A DNA stretch of 64,000 nucleotides from Segatella hominis. GTDB taxonomy: Bacteria; Bacteroidota; Bacteroidia; Bacteroidales; Bacteroidaceae. The position numbers and the translations under genes are program-made. A model generated the notes under the pieces. That model made no database searches and was not told where the DNA came from. It saw only the letters and a list, made by a program, of their open reading frames with translations. Every line of letters starts with the position of its first letter. The stretch's first letter is position 1. The stretch lies in NCBI RefSeq assembly GCF_004535825.1, contig NZ_SGVY01000005.1:1-64000 (forward strand). The letters run 5' to 3'. Shown here piece by piece: positions 1-9,268 of the stretch.

Positions 1-322
1 CCTCCGAAGGATGGTAATATTCCAGATTTCAACATTTCAAAGATCGATATTTGCCCTTTTCGGGCCTATCAGAGAAGCTTTCGGCTCTTTCATGGCAATT
101 TCTCGAAAGATATTCACCAGCGGAGCCAATTGCTATGTTTCACTCAGAATGACCACACTGGTCATGCTGGATTCAAAATATGCCCCCTTTTTAAAGTGGG
201 CTCAGTTATAAATATATACAGATATGGAACAGGTAGAAGAAAGATATATTTTTATCTTTACCCCAATACATACGAAAATGACATTTATGGATGTTGCAAA
301 TACAATAATCAAGTAAAAGCAA
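1..322. other. Region upstream of the PIF1-like gene, no gene recognised
   Basis: Frame 1 stays open from the window edge to 366 and frame 2 to 211, but neither translation resembles a protein I know, so a 3' end of a neighbouring gene cannot be shown. A short palindrome, GCCCCC-TTTTT-AAAG-GGGC type, lies at 182-201 and could be an operator or a weak terminator. No convincing TAnnTTTG promoter was found close to the helicase start. Confidence 0.4.
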
Positions 323-2518
323 ATGGAAATGAACGAAGAATCCATCTTGGCATGGAACATTATTGAAAAAACAAGTGCTAACTTGTTTCTTACAGGTAAA
401 GCGGGAACTGGAAAGACTACTTTCTTGAAACAACTCAAGGAGAAGTCGCCGAAACGAATGGTGGTGCTGGCTCCAACCGGTATTGCTGCCATCAATGCGG
501 GTGGCGTGACGATTCATTCGTTCTTCCAATTGCCCCTGTCTCCTTATCTCCCAGGCACTTCCTTCGGAGGTAATGAGAAGAAAAAATATCAGTTTAGCGC
601 CCTGAAGCGCAAAATCATCCGCTCTATCGACCTCTTGGTGATAGACGAAATCAGTATGGTGAGGAGCGATCTGCTCGATGCCATCGATTCCGTGCTCAGG
701 AGATACCGCAAGCATGATCTGCCCTTCGGAGGCGTGCAGCTGCTCATGATAGGCGATCTGCATCAGCTGGCTCCCGTGGTGACCGACCATGAGGAGAGGA
801 TGCTGCGCCAGTATTACGACACGCCCTATTTCTTCTCCAGCAAGGCGCTGCAGCAGGCGCATTATCTCACGATAGAACTCAAGAAGGTGTATCGCCAGCA
901 GGACCAGGAATTTATCTCACTCCTCAATCAGGTGCGTGAAAACAAGGCCACGACTGTTACGTTGCAGGCGCTCAACAAGCGATATATCCCCGATTTCATT
1001 CCTCCGAAAGAGGACAACTATATCCGTCTCACTACCCATAATGCGCCTGCCCAGCGCATCAACGAGGAGGAACTGGAAGCGCTGCCTTCAAAAGCATACT
1101 CGTTTACAGCTGAGGTGGAAGACAACTTCCCGGAGTCCTCATACCCAGCCGACTACAAACTCGTATTGAAGCAGGGCGCACAGATCATGTTTGTGAAGAA
1201 TGATGTCCAGCACCGCTTCTATAACGGTATGATAGGAGAGGTGGTGAGTATCGACGGAAGCGAGATTGTGGTGAGAAGCCGTGATACGGACGAGGAGTTT
1301 GAACTGGAGAAGGCGGAATGGGCGAATGCAAAATATACGCTCAATGAGGAGACCAAGGAAATAGAGGAAACCGTGGAGGGCGTGTTCAGGCAGTATCCCG
1401 TGCGACTGGCATGGGCGATTACCATTCACAAGAGTCAGGGCCTTACTTTCGAGCATGCCATCATCGATGCCTCCCGCTCGTTCTCCTATGGTCAGACCTA
1501 CGTGGCGCTGAGCCGCTGCAAGTCGCTTGAGGGCATGGTGCTCAGCGCGCCCCTTTCGCCTTCGGCCATCATCGGCAGTGGCACCATCGAGCAGTTCAAC
1601 AGTCATCTGGCTTCTCCTACTCCCGAGGTGGTTTCTGCCCTGGAGCAGCAGTATATCCTGCGCTGCATCGGTGAACTCTTCGATTTCTGCGGAATATATG
1701 CAGCCTACGAACTGCTGATGCGTTGCTTGGTGGAGTTTTACAATGTGAAATATCCACGGTTGGTGGGAGAGTACCAGCAGATGAACGTGGTACTGAAGAG
1801 TTTAGAGGGCGTATCGGAAAAGTTCCAACTGCAATATACGAACATGCTTGCCGTCAATCCGGACTTGAGGAGTGCGGATCTGCAGGACCGCATCCATAAG
1901 GGAGCGAAATATTTCGGACAGAAGATGGGAGTATTGGTTGATCTGGTGAAGAAAACGAATGTGGCGACCGACAACAAGGTGGCCAAGAAACAGTTTCAGG
2001 AGCGTTTTTCATCGTTTGAATTGGAGGTGAATCTGAAGCACCGTCTGCTGAAGTATTCCTCGGATGCCGAGTTCCTGATTTCGGATTATCTGAGGAAGAA
2101 GGCCCAATTCCTGCTGATGGAGGAGGATGAGGCTGCGGGTAGTTCCGGCAGGGGAAGGCAGAGAGTTAGTAGGAGTGCCCGTGGGGATGCTGACGGGGAA
2201 CCAAGGAAGCCGAAGGTTCCAACCCGTGAAATCAGTTATGGCCTGTTCTGTCGGGGTATGAATCTCGACCAGATAGCTGCTGAGCGCAATCTCACCAAGG
2301 GTACCATCATCGGTCATCTCACGCCATACGTGATGGAGGGCAAGATAGGTATTCGCACCTTCATCTCTTCGGCTCATGAGAAAAAGTTGCGTGAATTCAT
2401 GCAGGCTCATCCGGAAATAGAGCATTTCTCGGAGATCAGGGAAGCCGTGGGTAGCACTTTCGAGTATTATGAGATCAAGCTGATACACGACCTGATAGTC
2501 ATGGAGAAGGGGGAATAA
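323..2518 (+). CDS. PIF1-like / AAA superfamily 1 DNA helicase with C-terminal helix-turn-helix
   Basis: 731 residues. Walker A GKAGTGKT lies at about residues 25-32, Walker B VIDEIS near 107, and the superfamily 1 motif YVALSRCKSLEG near residue 395, as in PIF1/RecD-type helicases. The family unwinds DNA 5' to 3' with ATP and can act on G-quadruplexes and stalled forks; the exact role here is inferred. The C-terminal part (about 640-690) holds a helix-turn-helix segment with LDQIAAERNLTKGTI, the HTH_40 type also found on some RecQ-like proteins. A low-complexity Ser/Gly/Arg linker (about 600-625) separates it. The start may be residue 1 or 3 (two close ATGs). It converges on the GGGtGRT gene with a shared terminator. 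Confidence 0.9.
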   Translation: MEMNEESILAWNIIEKTSANLFLTGKAGTGKTTFLKQLKEKSPKRMVVLAPTGIAAINAGGVTIHSFFQLPLSPYLPGTSFGGNEKKKYQFSALKRKIIRSIDLLVIDEISMVRSDLLDAIDSVLRRYRKHDLPFGGVQLLMIGDLHQLAPVVTDHEERMLRQYYDTPYFFSSKALQQAHYLTIELKKVYRQQDQEFISLLNQVRENKATTVTLQALNKRYIPDFIPPKEDNYIRLTTHNAPAQRINEEELEALPSKAYSFTAEVEDNFPESSYPADYKLVLKQGAQIMFVKNDVQHRFYNGMIGEVVSIDGSEIVVRSRDTDEEFELEKAEWANAKYTLNEETKEIEETVEGVFRQYPVRLAWAITIHKSQGLTFEHAIIDASRSFSYGQTYVALSRCKSLEGMVLSAPLSPSAIIGSGTIEQFNSHLASPTPEVVSALEQQYILRCIGELFDFCGIYAAYELLMRCLVEFYNVKYPRLVGEYQQMNVVLKSLEGVSEKFQLQYTNMLAVNPDLRSADLQDRIHKGAKYFGQKMGVLVDLVKKTNVATDNKVAKKQFQERFSSFELEVNLKHRLLKYSSDAEFLISDYLRKKAQFLLMEEDEAAGSSGRGRQRVSRSARGDADGEPRKPKVPTREISYGLFCRGMNLDQIAAERNLTKGTIIGHLTPYVMEGKIGIRTFISSAHEKKLREFMQAHPEIEHFSEIREAVGSTFEYYEIKLIHDLIVMEKGE

Positions 2519-2521
2519 AAA

Positions 2522-2557
2522 ATCCTCCATATTCCCACGTGTGGGGATATGGAGGAT
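2522..2557. terminator. Bidirectional intrinsic terminator
   Basis: A long hairpin with arms ATCCTCCATAT and ATATGGAGGAT sits between the convergent helicase and GGGtGRT genes. On the minus strand it is followed by a run of six T, so it mainly serves the GGGtGRT operon. Confidence 0.85.
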
Positions 2558-2579
2558 AAATATTTTGCCTAAACAAAAA

Positions 2580-3593
2580 TTACTTCTTGTTCAAAGCCAA
2601 GTCGATAGCTACGGCGATAGCTACAGTAGCACCTACCATAGGGTTGTTACCCATACCGAGGAAGCCCATCATCTCTACGTGAGCAGGAACTGAAGAAGAA
2701 CCTGCGAACTGAGCGTCTGAGTGCATACGACCCATAGTATCAGTCATACCGTAAGAAGCAGGACCTGCAGCCATGTTATCTGGGTGCAATGTACGACCTG
2801 TACCACCACCAGAAGCTACTGAGAAGTAAGGCTTGCCAGCGGCAATACGCTCCTTCTTGTAAGTACCAGCTACTGGGTGCTGGAAACGGGTAGGGTTGGT
2901 AGAGTTACCTGTGATAGATACATCTACATCCTCGCTCCAGTTGATAGCTACACCCTCGCGAACATCGTCAGCACCATAGCAGTTAACCTTAGCACGTGGG
3001 CCATCGCTGTAAGCGATACGGTTAACAACCTTCAACTCACCTGTGTAGTAGTCGAACTTGGTCTGTACGTATGTGAAACCGTTGATACGGCTGATGATCT
3101 GAGCAGCATCCTTGCCAAGACCGTTCAGGATAACGCGCAATGGGTTCTTGCGAACCTTGTTAGCCATCTCTGCGATCTTGATAGCACCCTCAGCAGCAGC
3201 GAAAGACTCGTGACCTGCCAAGAAAGCAAAGCACTGTGTCTCCTCGCGGAGCAAACGGGCAGCCAAGTTACCGTGGCCGAGACCTACCTTACGGTCGTCA
3301 GCTACAGAACCAGGGATACAGAAAGCCTGCAAACCGATACCGATAGCCTCGGCAGCATCAGCAGCTGTCTTCACACCCTTCTTGATAGCAATAGCAGCAC
3401 CAGCTACATATGCCCACTTAGCGTTCTCGAAGCAGATACGCTGAGTGTCTTCACACATCTGATAAGGATCAACACCTGCGTCCTCGCAGATTTGATTAGC
3501 CTCTTCCAAGCTCTGAATACCGTTAGCATTGAGAGCAGCAAGAACTTGCTTCTCGCGACGTTCCTGACTTTCGTAACTTACTTTTCTAATCAT
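2580..3593 (-). CDS. GGGtGRT protein, function unknown
   Basis: 337 residues. The namesake motif GGGTGRT is at about residues 262-268, followed by a glycine- and methionine-rich tail (GFLGMGNNPMVGATVAIAVA). I recognise it as the GGGtGRT family, which is known to be found beside a NifU-like scaffold protein; its biochemical role is not established. Here it is the second gene of a two-gene operon behind the NifU-like gene, with a gap of 15 bases. It has an AAGGAG Shine-Dalgarno-like sequence just before its start, unusual for this lineage. There is no signal peptide, so it should be cytoplasmic. Confidence 0.9.
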   Translation of the reverse strand: MIRKVSYESQERREKQVLAALNANGIQSLEEANQICEDAGVDPYQMCEDTQRICFENAKWAYVAGAAIAIKKGVKTAADAAEAIGIGLQAFCIPGSVADDRKVGLGHGNLAARLLREETQCFAFLAGHESFAAAEGAIKIAEMANKVRKNPLRVILNGLGKDAAQIISRINGFTYVQTKFDYYTGELKVVNRIAYSDGPRAKVNCYGADDVREGVAINWSEDVDVSITGNSTNPTRFQHPVAGTYKKERIAAGKPYFSVASGGGTGRTLHPDNMAAGPASYGMTDTMGRMHSDAQFAGSSSVPAHVEMMGFLGMGNNPMVGATVAIAVAIDLALNKK

Positions 3594-3595
3594 AT

Positions 3596-3606
3596 CTGTA
3601 TCTCCT
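3596..3606 (-). promoter_or_regulatory. Shine-Dalgarno-like site before the GGGtGRT start
   Basis: On the minus strand the intergenic gap reads AATAAGGAGATACAG before the ATG. An AAGGAG core is uncommon in Bacteroidetes, whose ribosomes sequester the anti-Shine-Dalgarno. Whether it is used is inference. Confidence 0.4.
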
Positions 3607-3608
3607 TA

Positions 3609-4310
3609 TTATTCTTTACGTGGATCAATTGCTTTAACAACACCCTGCTCGGCAGTTGTACGGCCATAGCTACCTGTGAACTTCTTTACTGCCTCGTTGG
3701 CATCCATACCGTTCTTGATAGCTTCCATCATCTTGCCGAGGTGTACATACTCGTAACCACAAACCTGGCTGTCCTTATCCAAGAACTGCTTTGTGATGTA
3801 ACCCTCTGTCAACTCAAGGTAACGTGTACCCTTAGCTACTGTACCGTAGAGAGTACCAGTCTGTGAACGAAGACCCTTACCCAAGTCCTCAAGACCTGCA
3901 CCGATAACGAGACCGCCCTCAGAGAAAGCGCTCTGGCTACGACCGTAAACAATCTGGAGGAAGAGCTCGCGCATTGCTGTATTGATAGCATCGCAAACAA
4001 GGTCTGTGTTCAATGCCTCAAGGATAGTCTTGCCTGGAAGAATCTCAGAAGCCATAGCTGCTGAGTGAGTCATACCAGTACAACCGATAGTCTCAACGAG
4101 AGCCTCCTGGATAACACCTTCCTTGATGTTCAAAGAAAGCTTACAAGCACCCTGCTGAGGAGCACACCAACCCACACCGTGAGTATAACCAGAGATATCC
4201 TTAATCTCTTTTGCCTGAATCCATTTTCCCTCTTCAGGAATTGGAGCTGGTCCGTGGTTAGGACCCTTAGCGACAACGCACATGTTGTCCACTTCTTTAG
4301 AATAGATCAT
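3609..4310 (-). CDS. NifU/IscU-like iron-sulfur cluster assembly scaffold protein
   Basis: 233 residues. The N-terminal two thirds resemble the NifU N-terminal/IscU fold: a cysteine in VGWCAPQQGAC, a second in ETIGCTGMTHSAA (the GC-xx-T/A type loop), and another at LVCDAIN. These are candidate Fe-S ligands. The C-terminal extension (VCGYEYVHLGKMMEAIKNG) is not part of standard IscU. A second possible start is M10. The gene leads the operon with GGGtGRT, which suggests that the two act together, possibly in building or delivering an Fe-S cluster; that joint function is inference. A promoter lies about 100 bases upstream. Confidence 0.85.
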   Translation of the reverse strand: MIYSKEVDNMCVVAKGPNHGPAPIPEEGKWIQAKEIKDISGYTHGVGWCAPQQGACKLSLNIKEGVIQEALVETIGCTGMTHSAAMASEILPGKTILEALNTDLVCDAINTAMRELFLQIVYGRSQSAFSEGGLVIGAGLEDLGKGLRSQTGTLYGTVAKGTRYLELTEGYITKQFLDKDSQVCGYEYVHLGKMMEAIKNGMDANEAVKKFTGSYGRTTAEQGVVKAIDPRKE

Positions 4311-4414
4311 ATTCGCTAAAATTTATATTAATGAATATATAAACACTATATTTCTGTACACCTTATATTATATATGCGGTCAGAAATTTGAGCACTGCTG
4401 CCACATTTCGACTA

Positions 4415-4422
4415 CAAAAGTA
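4415..4422 (-). promoter_or_regulatory. -7 box of the NifU-like operon promoter
   Basis: The minus strand reads TACTTTTG, matching TAnnTTTG. It predicts a leader of roughly 95-100 bases before the NifU-like start at 4310. The -33 element is not clear. Confidence 0.55.
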
Positions 4423-4494
4423 CAAAAAATCTTGGGAAAATACCTAAAAATGAGTATTCTTTTTAACTCTTTAACCTATTTCTTGTCATTTTTC

Positions 4495-4525
4495 TTTGCT
4501 TTATGCACATTTTGGTGTATCTTTG
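4495..4525 (+). promoter_or_regulatory. Promoter of the DMP19-smpB-metH group
   Basis: TTTG (4495-4498), 19-base spacer, TATCTTTG (4518-4525): a full Bacteroidetes -33/-7 pair about 30 bases before the DMP19 start codon. Confidence 0.75.
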
Positions 4526-4555
4526 CAAACTGAAAATTGCAATTTTAATTAGATT

Positions 4556-5062
4556 ATGACGCAAGTTAAGATAAATGATGCTGCTCTGCAGAAAGCTGCA
4601 CTCGAGGGCATGGACGAGTTTGTGAAGGTTTTCATCGATGCTACGCTGGAAGCCATCGGGGGACAGTTGACCGCACAGAATATGGCGGAACTCAACAGCG
4701 ACCAGATTACCCTCCTGGCATGGCATTTCCTGCACGAGGAGATGATGGATGGCGGTATGATACAGCTCATCCACAACGGCTTCGGCGGGTTCATCTTCAG
4801 AAATCCTACCGACAAGGCTTTCCGCAACTGGGGTATCCCGGACTTGGGAAAGCTCATCAACAAGGCCCATTTCTTCTACAAGAAAGCGGCTGCTGAGGTG
4901 GAGCAGGATATGAGCGATGAGGATTTCATGGCGCTCTACGAGAAATATCCTGAATTTGATGACTTTGATGATGCTTTCGTCGAAAATGAGGAGGAATGGA
5001 CCAGCAAGGTGGCCTACTATATCGACGAAAACATCCAGCAGTTTGCTACTATAATTAAATAG
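4556..5062 (+). CDS. DMP19 family protein (DUF4375-like)
   Basis: 168 residues, acidic, without signal peptide or membrane segments. The central block with [16 protein letters not shown]-like composition, [10 protein letters not shown] and FRNWGI resembles the DMP19/DUF4375 family, in which the original member is a DNA-mimic protein. The strongly acidic tail ([16 protein letters not shown]) fits that idea but does not prove it. It is the first gene after a clear promoter, with smpB 19 bases downstream. The specific target is unknown. Confidence 0.75.
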   Translation: MTQVKINDAALQKAALEGMDEFVKVFIDATLEAIGGQLTAQNMAELNSDQITLLAWHFLHEEMMDGGMIQLIHNGFGGFIFRNPTDKAFRNWGIPDLGKLINKAHFFYKKAAAEVEQDMSDEDFMALYEKYPEFDDFDDAFVENEEEWTSKVAYYIDENIQQFATIIK

Positions 5063-5081
5063 GTGTATAAAACATTGGTGT

Positions 5082-5561
5082 ATGAATAAACAGGAACAGG
5101 AACTCCGCAAGAAGAGTCCGATACAGATAAGAAACAAGAAGGCATCCTTCGAATACTTCTTCGTGGATACCTATACAGCAGGCATCGTGCTTACCGGTAC
5201 CGAAATCAAGTCGATACGTGGCGGTAAGGCTTCGCTCGTGGACTGCTATTGTGACTTCTACCAGGGCGAACTCTGGGTGAAGGGAATGAATATCTCTTCT
5301 TATTTCTACGGCTCATTCAGCAATCACGAGGCCCGCAGAGACCGCAAGTTGCTGCTCAACAAGCGAGAACTCAGAAGACTTGAGGAAGACAGCAAGCAGC
5401 CGGGATTTACCATCGTGCCTATACTCGTTTTTATCGACGACCACGGACGTGCTAAGGTTGATATCGCCCTCTGCAAGGGTAAGAAGGAATACGACAAGCG
5501 ACAGACGCTCAAGGAGAAGGAGGACAGACGAGAAATGGACCGTGCCATCAAGCACTTCTAA
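5082..5561 (+). CDS. smpB: SsrA-binding protein SmpB (trans-translation)
   Basis: 159 residues. The core motifs are present: [29 protein letters not shown] and the basic C-terminal tail [21 protein letters not shown], which in SmpB enters the mRNA channel. SmpB binds tmRNA and rescues stalled ribosomes. The tmRNA gene itself is not in this window. The last 18 bases including the stop codon are duplicated directly downstream (see the repeat at 5544-5581). Confidence 0.97.
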   Translation: MNKQEQELRKKSPIQIRNKKASFEYFFVDTYTAGIVLTGTEIKSIRGGKASLVDCYCDFYQGELWVKGMNISSYFYGSFSNHEARRDRKLLLNKRELRRLEEDSKQPGFTIVPILVFIDDHGRAKVDIALCKGKKEYDKRQTLKEKEDRREMDRAIKHF

Positions 5562-5581
5562 GCCATCTCGAGCACCTCTAA
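5544..5581 (+). repeat. Stop-codon-spanning tandem duplication at the smpB end
   Basis: Copy 1 is GCCATCAAGCACTTCTAA (last codons plus stop); copy 2, starting at the next base, is GCCATCTCGAGCACCTCTAA. They differ by a 2-base insertion and two base changes. Confidence 0.8.
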
Positions 5582-5631
5582 GATATGAATGCCGTGCCCA
5601 CAAAAGCACGCCTATATACAGAAAATCGACA

Positions 5632-8421
5632 ATGGGTAAGACGATAAGAGAGATTGTTAAGGAGAAAATCCTGATTCTCGACGGTGCGATGGGCACGGAG
5701 ATTCAGAAGTACAAATTGACGGAGGAAGACTTCAGGGGCGACAGATTCCAGGATATTCCAGGACAGATGAAGGGTAATAATGATATGCTCAATATTACCC
5801 GCCCCGATGTGATTTCTGATATTTACAGGAGGTACCTCGAAGCGGGTGCCGACATTATTTCTGCCAACACGTTTTCTTCGCAGCGCATTTCACAGGCTGA
5901 TTATCACTTGGAAAATCAAGCCCGGGAAATGGCTTACGAGGGAGCCAGGTTGGCACGCATTCAGTGCGACCTTTTCAGCACTGATGACAAACCGCGTTTT
6001 GTGGCGGGCGATGTGGGTCCTACCAATAAAACGTGCAGTATGAGTCCTGATGTGAGCAATCCTGCGGCACGTGAGATTACGTATGATGAACTTTTTGAGG
6101 ATACATGCGAGCAAATCGACGGTCTCGTCGAGGGTGGTGTGGATGTGATTCTCATCGAAACTATCTTTGATACGCTCAACTGTAAGGCGATGATCGATGC
6201 GGCGCTTACCACGATGAAGAAGCATGGTGTGGACCTGCCTATCATGGTGAGTCTGACCGTGAGCGATCTGGCTGGTCGTACCCTGAGCGGACAGACCATC
6301 GAGGCTTTCCTGGCCAGCATCTCGTCTTATCCTATCTTCTCGGTGGGCATGAACTGTGCCTTCGGTGCTCCGCAGATGAAACCTTTCATCAAGCGCATGG
6401 GGGCAGTGGCGCCATGGTATATCAGCGCCCATCCGAACGCCGGACTGCCTAACGAGATGGGACAGTATGACGAGACGGCTGAGAGTATGGCTCCGAAAAT
6501 CAAGGAGTTCCTCGACGAGGGACTGGTTAATATTATCGGCGGTTGCTGTGGTACTTCGCCTGAATTCATCGCCAGTTACAACCGTATGGCGCAGGGGGTG
6601 AAGCCGCATCAGGTGGCAGCCAAACCGGACACCATGTGGCTCTCTGGACTTGATCTGCTTGATGTGGACGACTCCGTGAAACTTCCGATGGATGCGTCAA
6701 GATTCGTCAATGTGGGCGAGCGATGCAATGTGGCGGGTAGCCGCAAGTTCCTCCGACTCATCAATGAAAAACAGTATGAGGAGGCGTTGGATATTGCCCG
6801 CAAGCAGGTGGCCGACGGAGCTGCTGTCGTGGATGTCAACATGGATGACGGTCTGCTGGATGCTAAGGTGGAGATGGTCAACTTCCTCAATATGATAGCT
6901 GCTGAACCTGAGATCGCCAAGGTTCCTATCATGATTGACTCCTCGAAATGGGACGTCATTGTTGCCGGACTGAAGTGCTGTCAGGGTAAGTGCATCGTCA
7001 ACTCCATCTCGCTCAAGGAAGGTGAGGAGAAGTTTATCTCCCACGCCCGTGATGTGATGAGATACGGAGCTGCCGTGGTGGTGATGTGTTTCGATGAAAT
7101 CGGGCAGGCTACTACCTTTGAGCGCCGTATTGAGATAGCCGAGAGGGCCTATCGCATCCTCGTGGATAAGGTGGGAATGAATCCGCTCGACATCATCTTC
7201 GATCCGAATGTGCTGGCCATCGCTACGGGTATGGAGGAGCACGATAACTATGCCGTGGAGTTTATCCGCGCTACGGAATGGATCCACCAGCATCTGCCTG
7301 GTGCCCATGTGAGCGGTGGTGTGAGCAACCTCTCTTTCTCCTTCCGTGGCAATACTTATATCCGCGAGGCTATCCATGCCGTTTTCCTTCATCATGCCCA
7401 GTTGGTGGGTATGGACTTCGGTATCGTAAATGCCAAAGCCAGAAAGGATTACGCCAAATTGCCTGAAGCACAGCGTGAACTCATCGAGGACGTGGTGCTC
7501 AACCGCAGAAAGGGTGCTGCCGACGAACTGATAGACCTGGCTAATGAGATCAAGGAACAGATGGATGCAGCCAAGGCTGCTGCCAAGACGGGTGGTGCGC
7601 CCGTGGCTAAACCGGCTGCTCCGGAATGGCGCAAGGAACCGGTGGAGAGCCGCTTGAAATATGCCCTGCGCAAGGGTATCACGGAGTTCCTGCAGAAGGA
7701 TATCGATGAGGCACTCGCCAAATATCCGCATGCCGTGAATGTGATCGAGGGACCGCTGATGGACGGTATGAACGAAGTGGGTGCTCTCTTCGGTGAAGGA
7801 AAGATGTTCCTGCCACAGGTGGTCAAGACCGCACGTACGATGAAAGCGGCTGTTTCTATCCTCCAACCGCATATCGAGGCTGAGAATACGGGCAGTTCTA
7901 CCAAGGCTGGCAAGGTGGTGATGGCTACCGTGAAGGGTGATGTGCATGATATCGGAAAGAACATTGTCTGCGTGGTGATGTCGTGCAATAACTTTGATGT
8001 CATCGACTTAGGTGTGATGGTTCCTGCCGAACAGATTGTCAAGAAGGCTATCGAGGAAAAGGTGGATGCCATCGGATTGAGCGGACTGATTACGCCGTCG
8101 CTCGATGAAATGGTGCATGTGGCTCACGAGATGCAGAAAGCGGGGCTGCGCATCCCTATCATGGTGGGCGGTGCTACTACCAGCGAACTGCACGTGGCGC
8201 TCAAGATAGCTCCGGAATACGACGGTCCGGTGGTCTGGGTGAAAGACGCGAGTCTGAATGCCGGCATCTGCACCCGCCTCTTTGATAAGGTGGAAGGTCC
8301 GAAATTCGTGAAGGAACTGGACGACAAGTATGCTAAGATGAGGGCGGAATATCATGAGCAGCAGCAGAAACTCGCCAGCCTCGATGAAGCCCGCAAGAAT
8401 AAGTTGAACTTGTTTGAATAA
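5632..8421 (+). CDS. metH: Cobalamin-dependent methionine synthase lacking the C-terminal activation domain
   Basis: 929 residues from the ATG at 5632; the frame is open further upstream but that part overlaps smpB and looks non-coding. Transfers methyl from methyl-tetrahydrofolate through cobalamin to homocysteine. Order: homocysteine-binding barrel (about 1-320) with zinc ligands C242, C305, C306 (GGCCGT); pterin-binding domain (about 345-620); B12 cap (about 655-750); B12 domain with GDVHDIG, His772 being the expected cobalt ligand. The protein ends at about 929 instead of about 1200, so the AdoMet-binding activation domain of E. coli MetH is absent. Reactivation of oxidised cobalamin must use another protein, as known for other anaerobes. 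No cobalamin riboswitch was seen upstream. Confidence 0.95.
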   Translation: MGKTIREIVKEKILILDGAMGTEIQKYKLTEEDFRGDRFQDIPGQMKGNNDMLNITRPDVISDIYRRYLEAGADIISANTFSSQRISQADYHLENQAREMAYEGARLARIQCDLFSTDDKPRFVAGDVGPTNKTCSMSPDVSNPAAREITYDELFEDTCEQIDGLVEGGVDVILIETIFDTLNCKAMIDAALTTMKKHGVDLPIMVSLTVSDLAGRTLSGQTIEAFLASISSYPIFSVGMNCAFGAPQMKPFIKRMGAVAPWYISAHPNAGLPNEMGQYDETAESMAPKIKEFLDEGLVNIIGGCCGTSPEFIASYNRMAQGVKPHQVAAKPDTMWLSGLDLLDVDDSVKLPMDASRFVNVGERCNVAGSRKFLRLINEKQYEEALDIARKQVADGAAVVDVNMDDGLLDAKVEMVNFLNMIAAEPEIAKVPIMIDSSKWDVIVAGLKCCQGKCIVNSISLKEGEEKFISHARDVMRYGAAVVVMCFDEIGQATTFERRIEIAERAYRILVDKVGMNPLDIIFDPNVLAIATGMEEHDNYAVEFIRATEWIHQHLPGAHVSGGVSNLSFSFRGNTYIREAIHAVFLHHAQLVGMDFGIVNAKARKDYAKLPEAQRELIEDVVLNRRKGAADELIDLANEIKEQMDAAKAAAKTGGAPVAKPAAPEWRKEPVESRLKYALRKGITEFLQKDIDEALAKYPHAVNVIEGPLMDGMNEVGALFGEGKMFLPQVVKTARTMKAAVSILQPHIEAENTGSSTKAGKVVMATVKGDVHDIGKNIVCVVMSCNNFDVIDLGVMVPAEQIVKKAIEEKVDAIGLSGLITPSLDEMVHVAHEMQKAGLRIPIMVGGATTSELHVALKIAPEYDGPVVWVKDASLNAGICTRLFDKVEGPKFVKELDDKYAKMRAEYHEQQQKLASLDEARKNKLNLFE

Positions 8422-8427
8422 GACGCA

Positions 8428-8466
8428 GAATTTAGTAGATAAATACTGAATTCATCAGATAAATAC
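8428..8466 (+). repeat. 20-bp tandem duplication after metH
   Basis: GAATTTAGTAGATAAATAC (from 8428) and GAATTCATCAGATAAATAC (from 8448) are two copies at a 20-base period, six bases after the metH stop. Confidence 0.7.
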
Positions 8467-8512
8467 AGGATACGAAAGAGTTGATATAGAAAACGTTAGA
8501 GAAAATATAGTT

Positions 8513-9133
8513 ATGATTAAAACGGTGATTTTTGACATGGGCGGCGTGATCATCACACTCAACCATGATGAAGCAGTGAGGCGTTTCAGTGCATTGGGGC
8601 TGCAGAAGGCTGATGAAGTTTTGAACCCTTATTGTCAGGCGGGCATCTTCGGTGACCTGGAGGAGGGGAAACTGAGCCTTGAGGAGTATCAGGAGGCCCT
8701 GGAGAAGATGGTGGGCAGAAAACTGTCTTTTGATGAAGTGCGCCATTGCTGGTTGGGTTATGCGGCTGATGTGCCTGCCAATAAGTTGGCTGCTCTCCGC
8801 AAGTTGAAAGAGGAAGGCTATCGTGTGATTCTCCTCTCCAATACCAATCCCTACATGAGTTCCTGGACAGACAGCACGGAATTCTCTGGTGACGGCCATG
8901 CCATCGGTGAGTATTTTGATGCCCTGTATCGCAGTTATGAGGTGAAGTTGATGAAGCCGGATGATCGCTTCTTCCGCTATGTGCTCACTCAGGAAAAAAT
9001 TCTCCCAGAAGATGCGCTCTTCGTAGATGATGGTCCGCGCAACTGCGCTGCTGCCAGCGAACTCGGTATCCGCACCTATTGTCCGCAGAATGGGGCAGAC
9101 TGGACAGAGGAAATCTACAAGTTTCTGAAATAG
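8513..9133 (+). CDS. HAD-IA family hydrolase (sugar or nucleotide phosphatase type)
   Basis: 206 residues. The N-terminal nucleophile motif is FDMGGV (D8, with the DxGG form common in the YihX/epoxide-hydrolase-like HAD-IA group). Motif II is LLSNTNP, the motif III lysine is in YEVKLMKPD, and motif IV is FVDDGPRN. The helical cap lies at about residues 20-85. It is a cytoplasmic Mg-dependent phosphatase; the substrate cannot be read from the sequence. It follows metH by 91 bases of repeat-containing spacer and precedes map. Confidence 0.9.
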   Translation: MIKTVIFDMGGVIITLNHDEAVRRFSALGLQKADEVLNPYCQAGIFGDLEEGKLSLEEYQEALEKMVGRKLSFDEVRHCWLGYAADVPANKLAALRKLKEEGYRVILLSNTNPYMSSWTDSTEFSGDGHAIGEYFDALYRSYEVKLMKPDDRFFRYVLTQEKILPEDALFVDDGPRNCAAASELGIRTYCPQNGADWTEEIYKFLK

Positions 9134-9157
9134 AATGCTGTAAGTATCTGAAAAAAG
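9119..9157 (+). repeat. Stop-codon-spanning tandem duplication at the HAD gene end
   Basis: AAGTTTCTGAAATAG (9119-9133, last codons and stop) recurs as AAGTATCTGAAAAAAG from 9142, period 23. Confidence 0.75.
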
Positions 9158-9177
9158 ATAAATATTATTGCAATTAT

Positions 9178-9208
9178 TTTGTACTCTGCTTGAAATGTTG
9201 TACTTTTG
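9178..9208 (+). promoter_or_regulatory. Promoter of map
   Basis: TTTG (9178-9181), 19-base spacer, TACTTTTG (9201-9208). Transcription should start at about 9214. Confidence 0.75.
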
Positions 9209-9268
9209 CAGATGTAAATAGAAATAATGGGTGGACCTGATGGGGCTGCCGCGATAAAATTAAACGAA

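Noticed and set aside
206-862. Long minus-strand ORF under the PIF1-like helicase
   Set aside because: It is a shadow of the coding strand; no family resemblance and no promoter.
5380-5631. N-terminal extension of MetH by 84 residues
   Set aside because: It lies antiphase inside smpB, and the translation is Ser/Arg-rich without resemblance to Met[22 protein letters not shown] is the natural start.
5582-5631. Cobalamin or SAM riboswitch before metH
   Set aside because: Only about 50 bases separate the smpB repeat from metH, and no conserved B12-box or SAM core is visible.
5890-7947. Long minus-strand ORFs under metH (239 and 416 codons)
   Set aside because: His/Arg-rich translations typical of antisense frames of a conserved gene.
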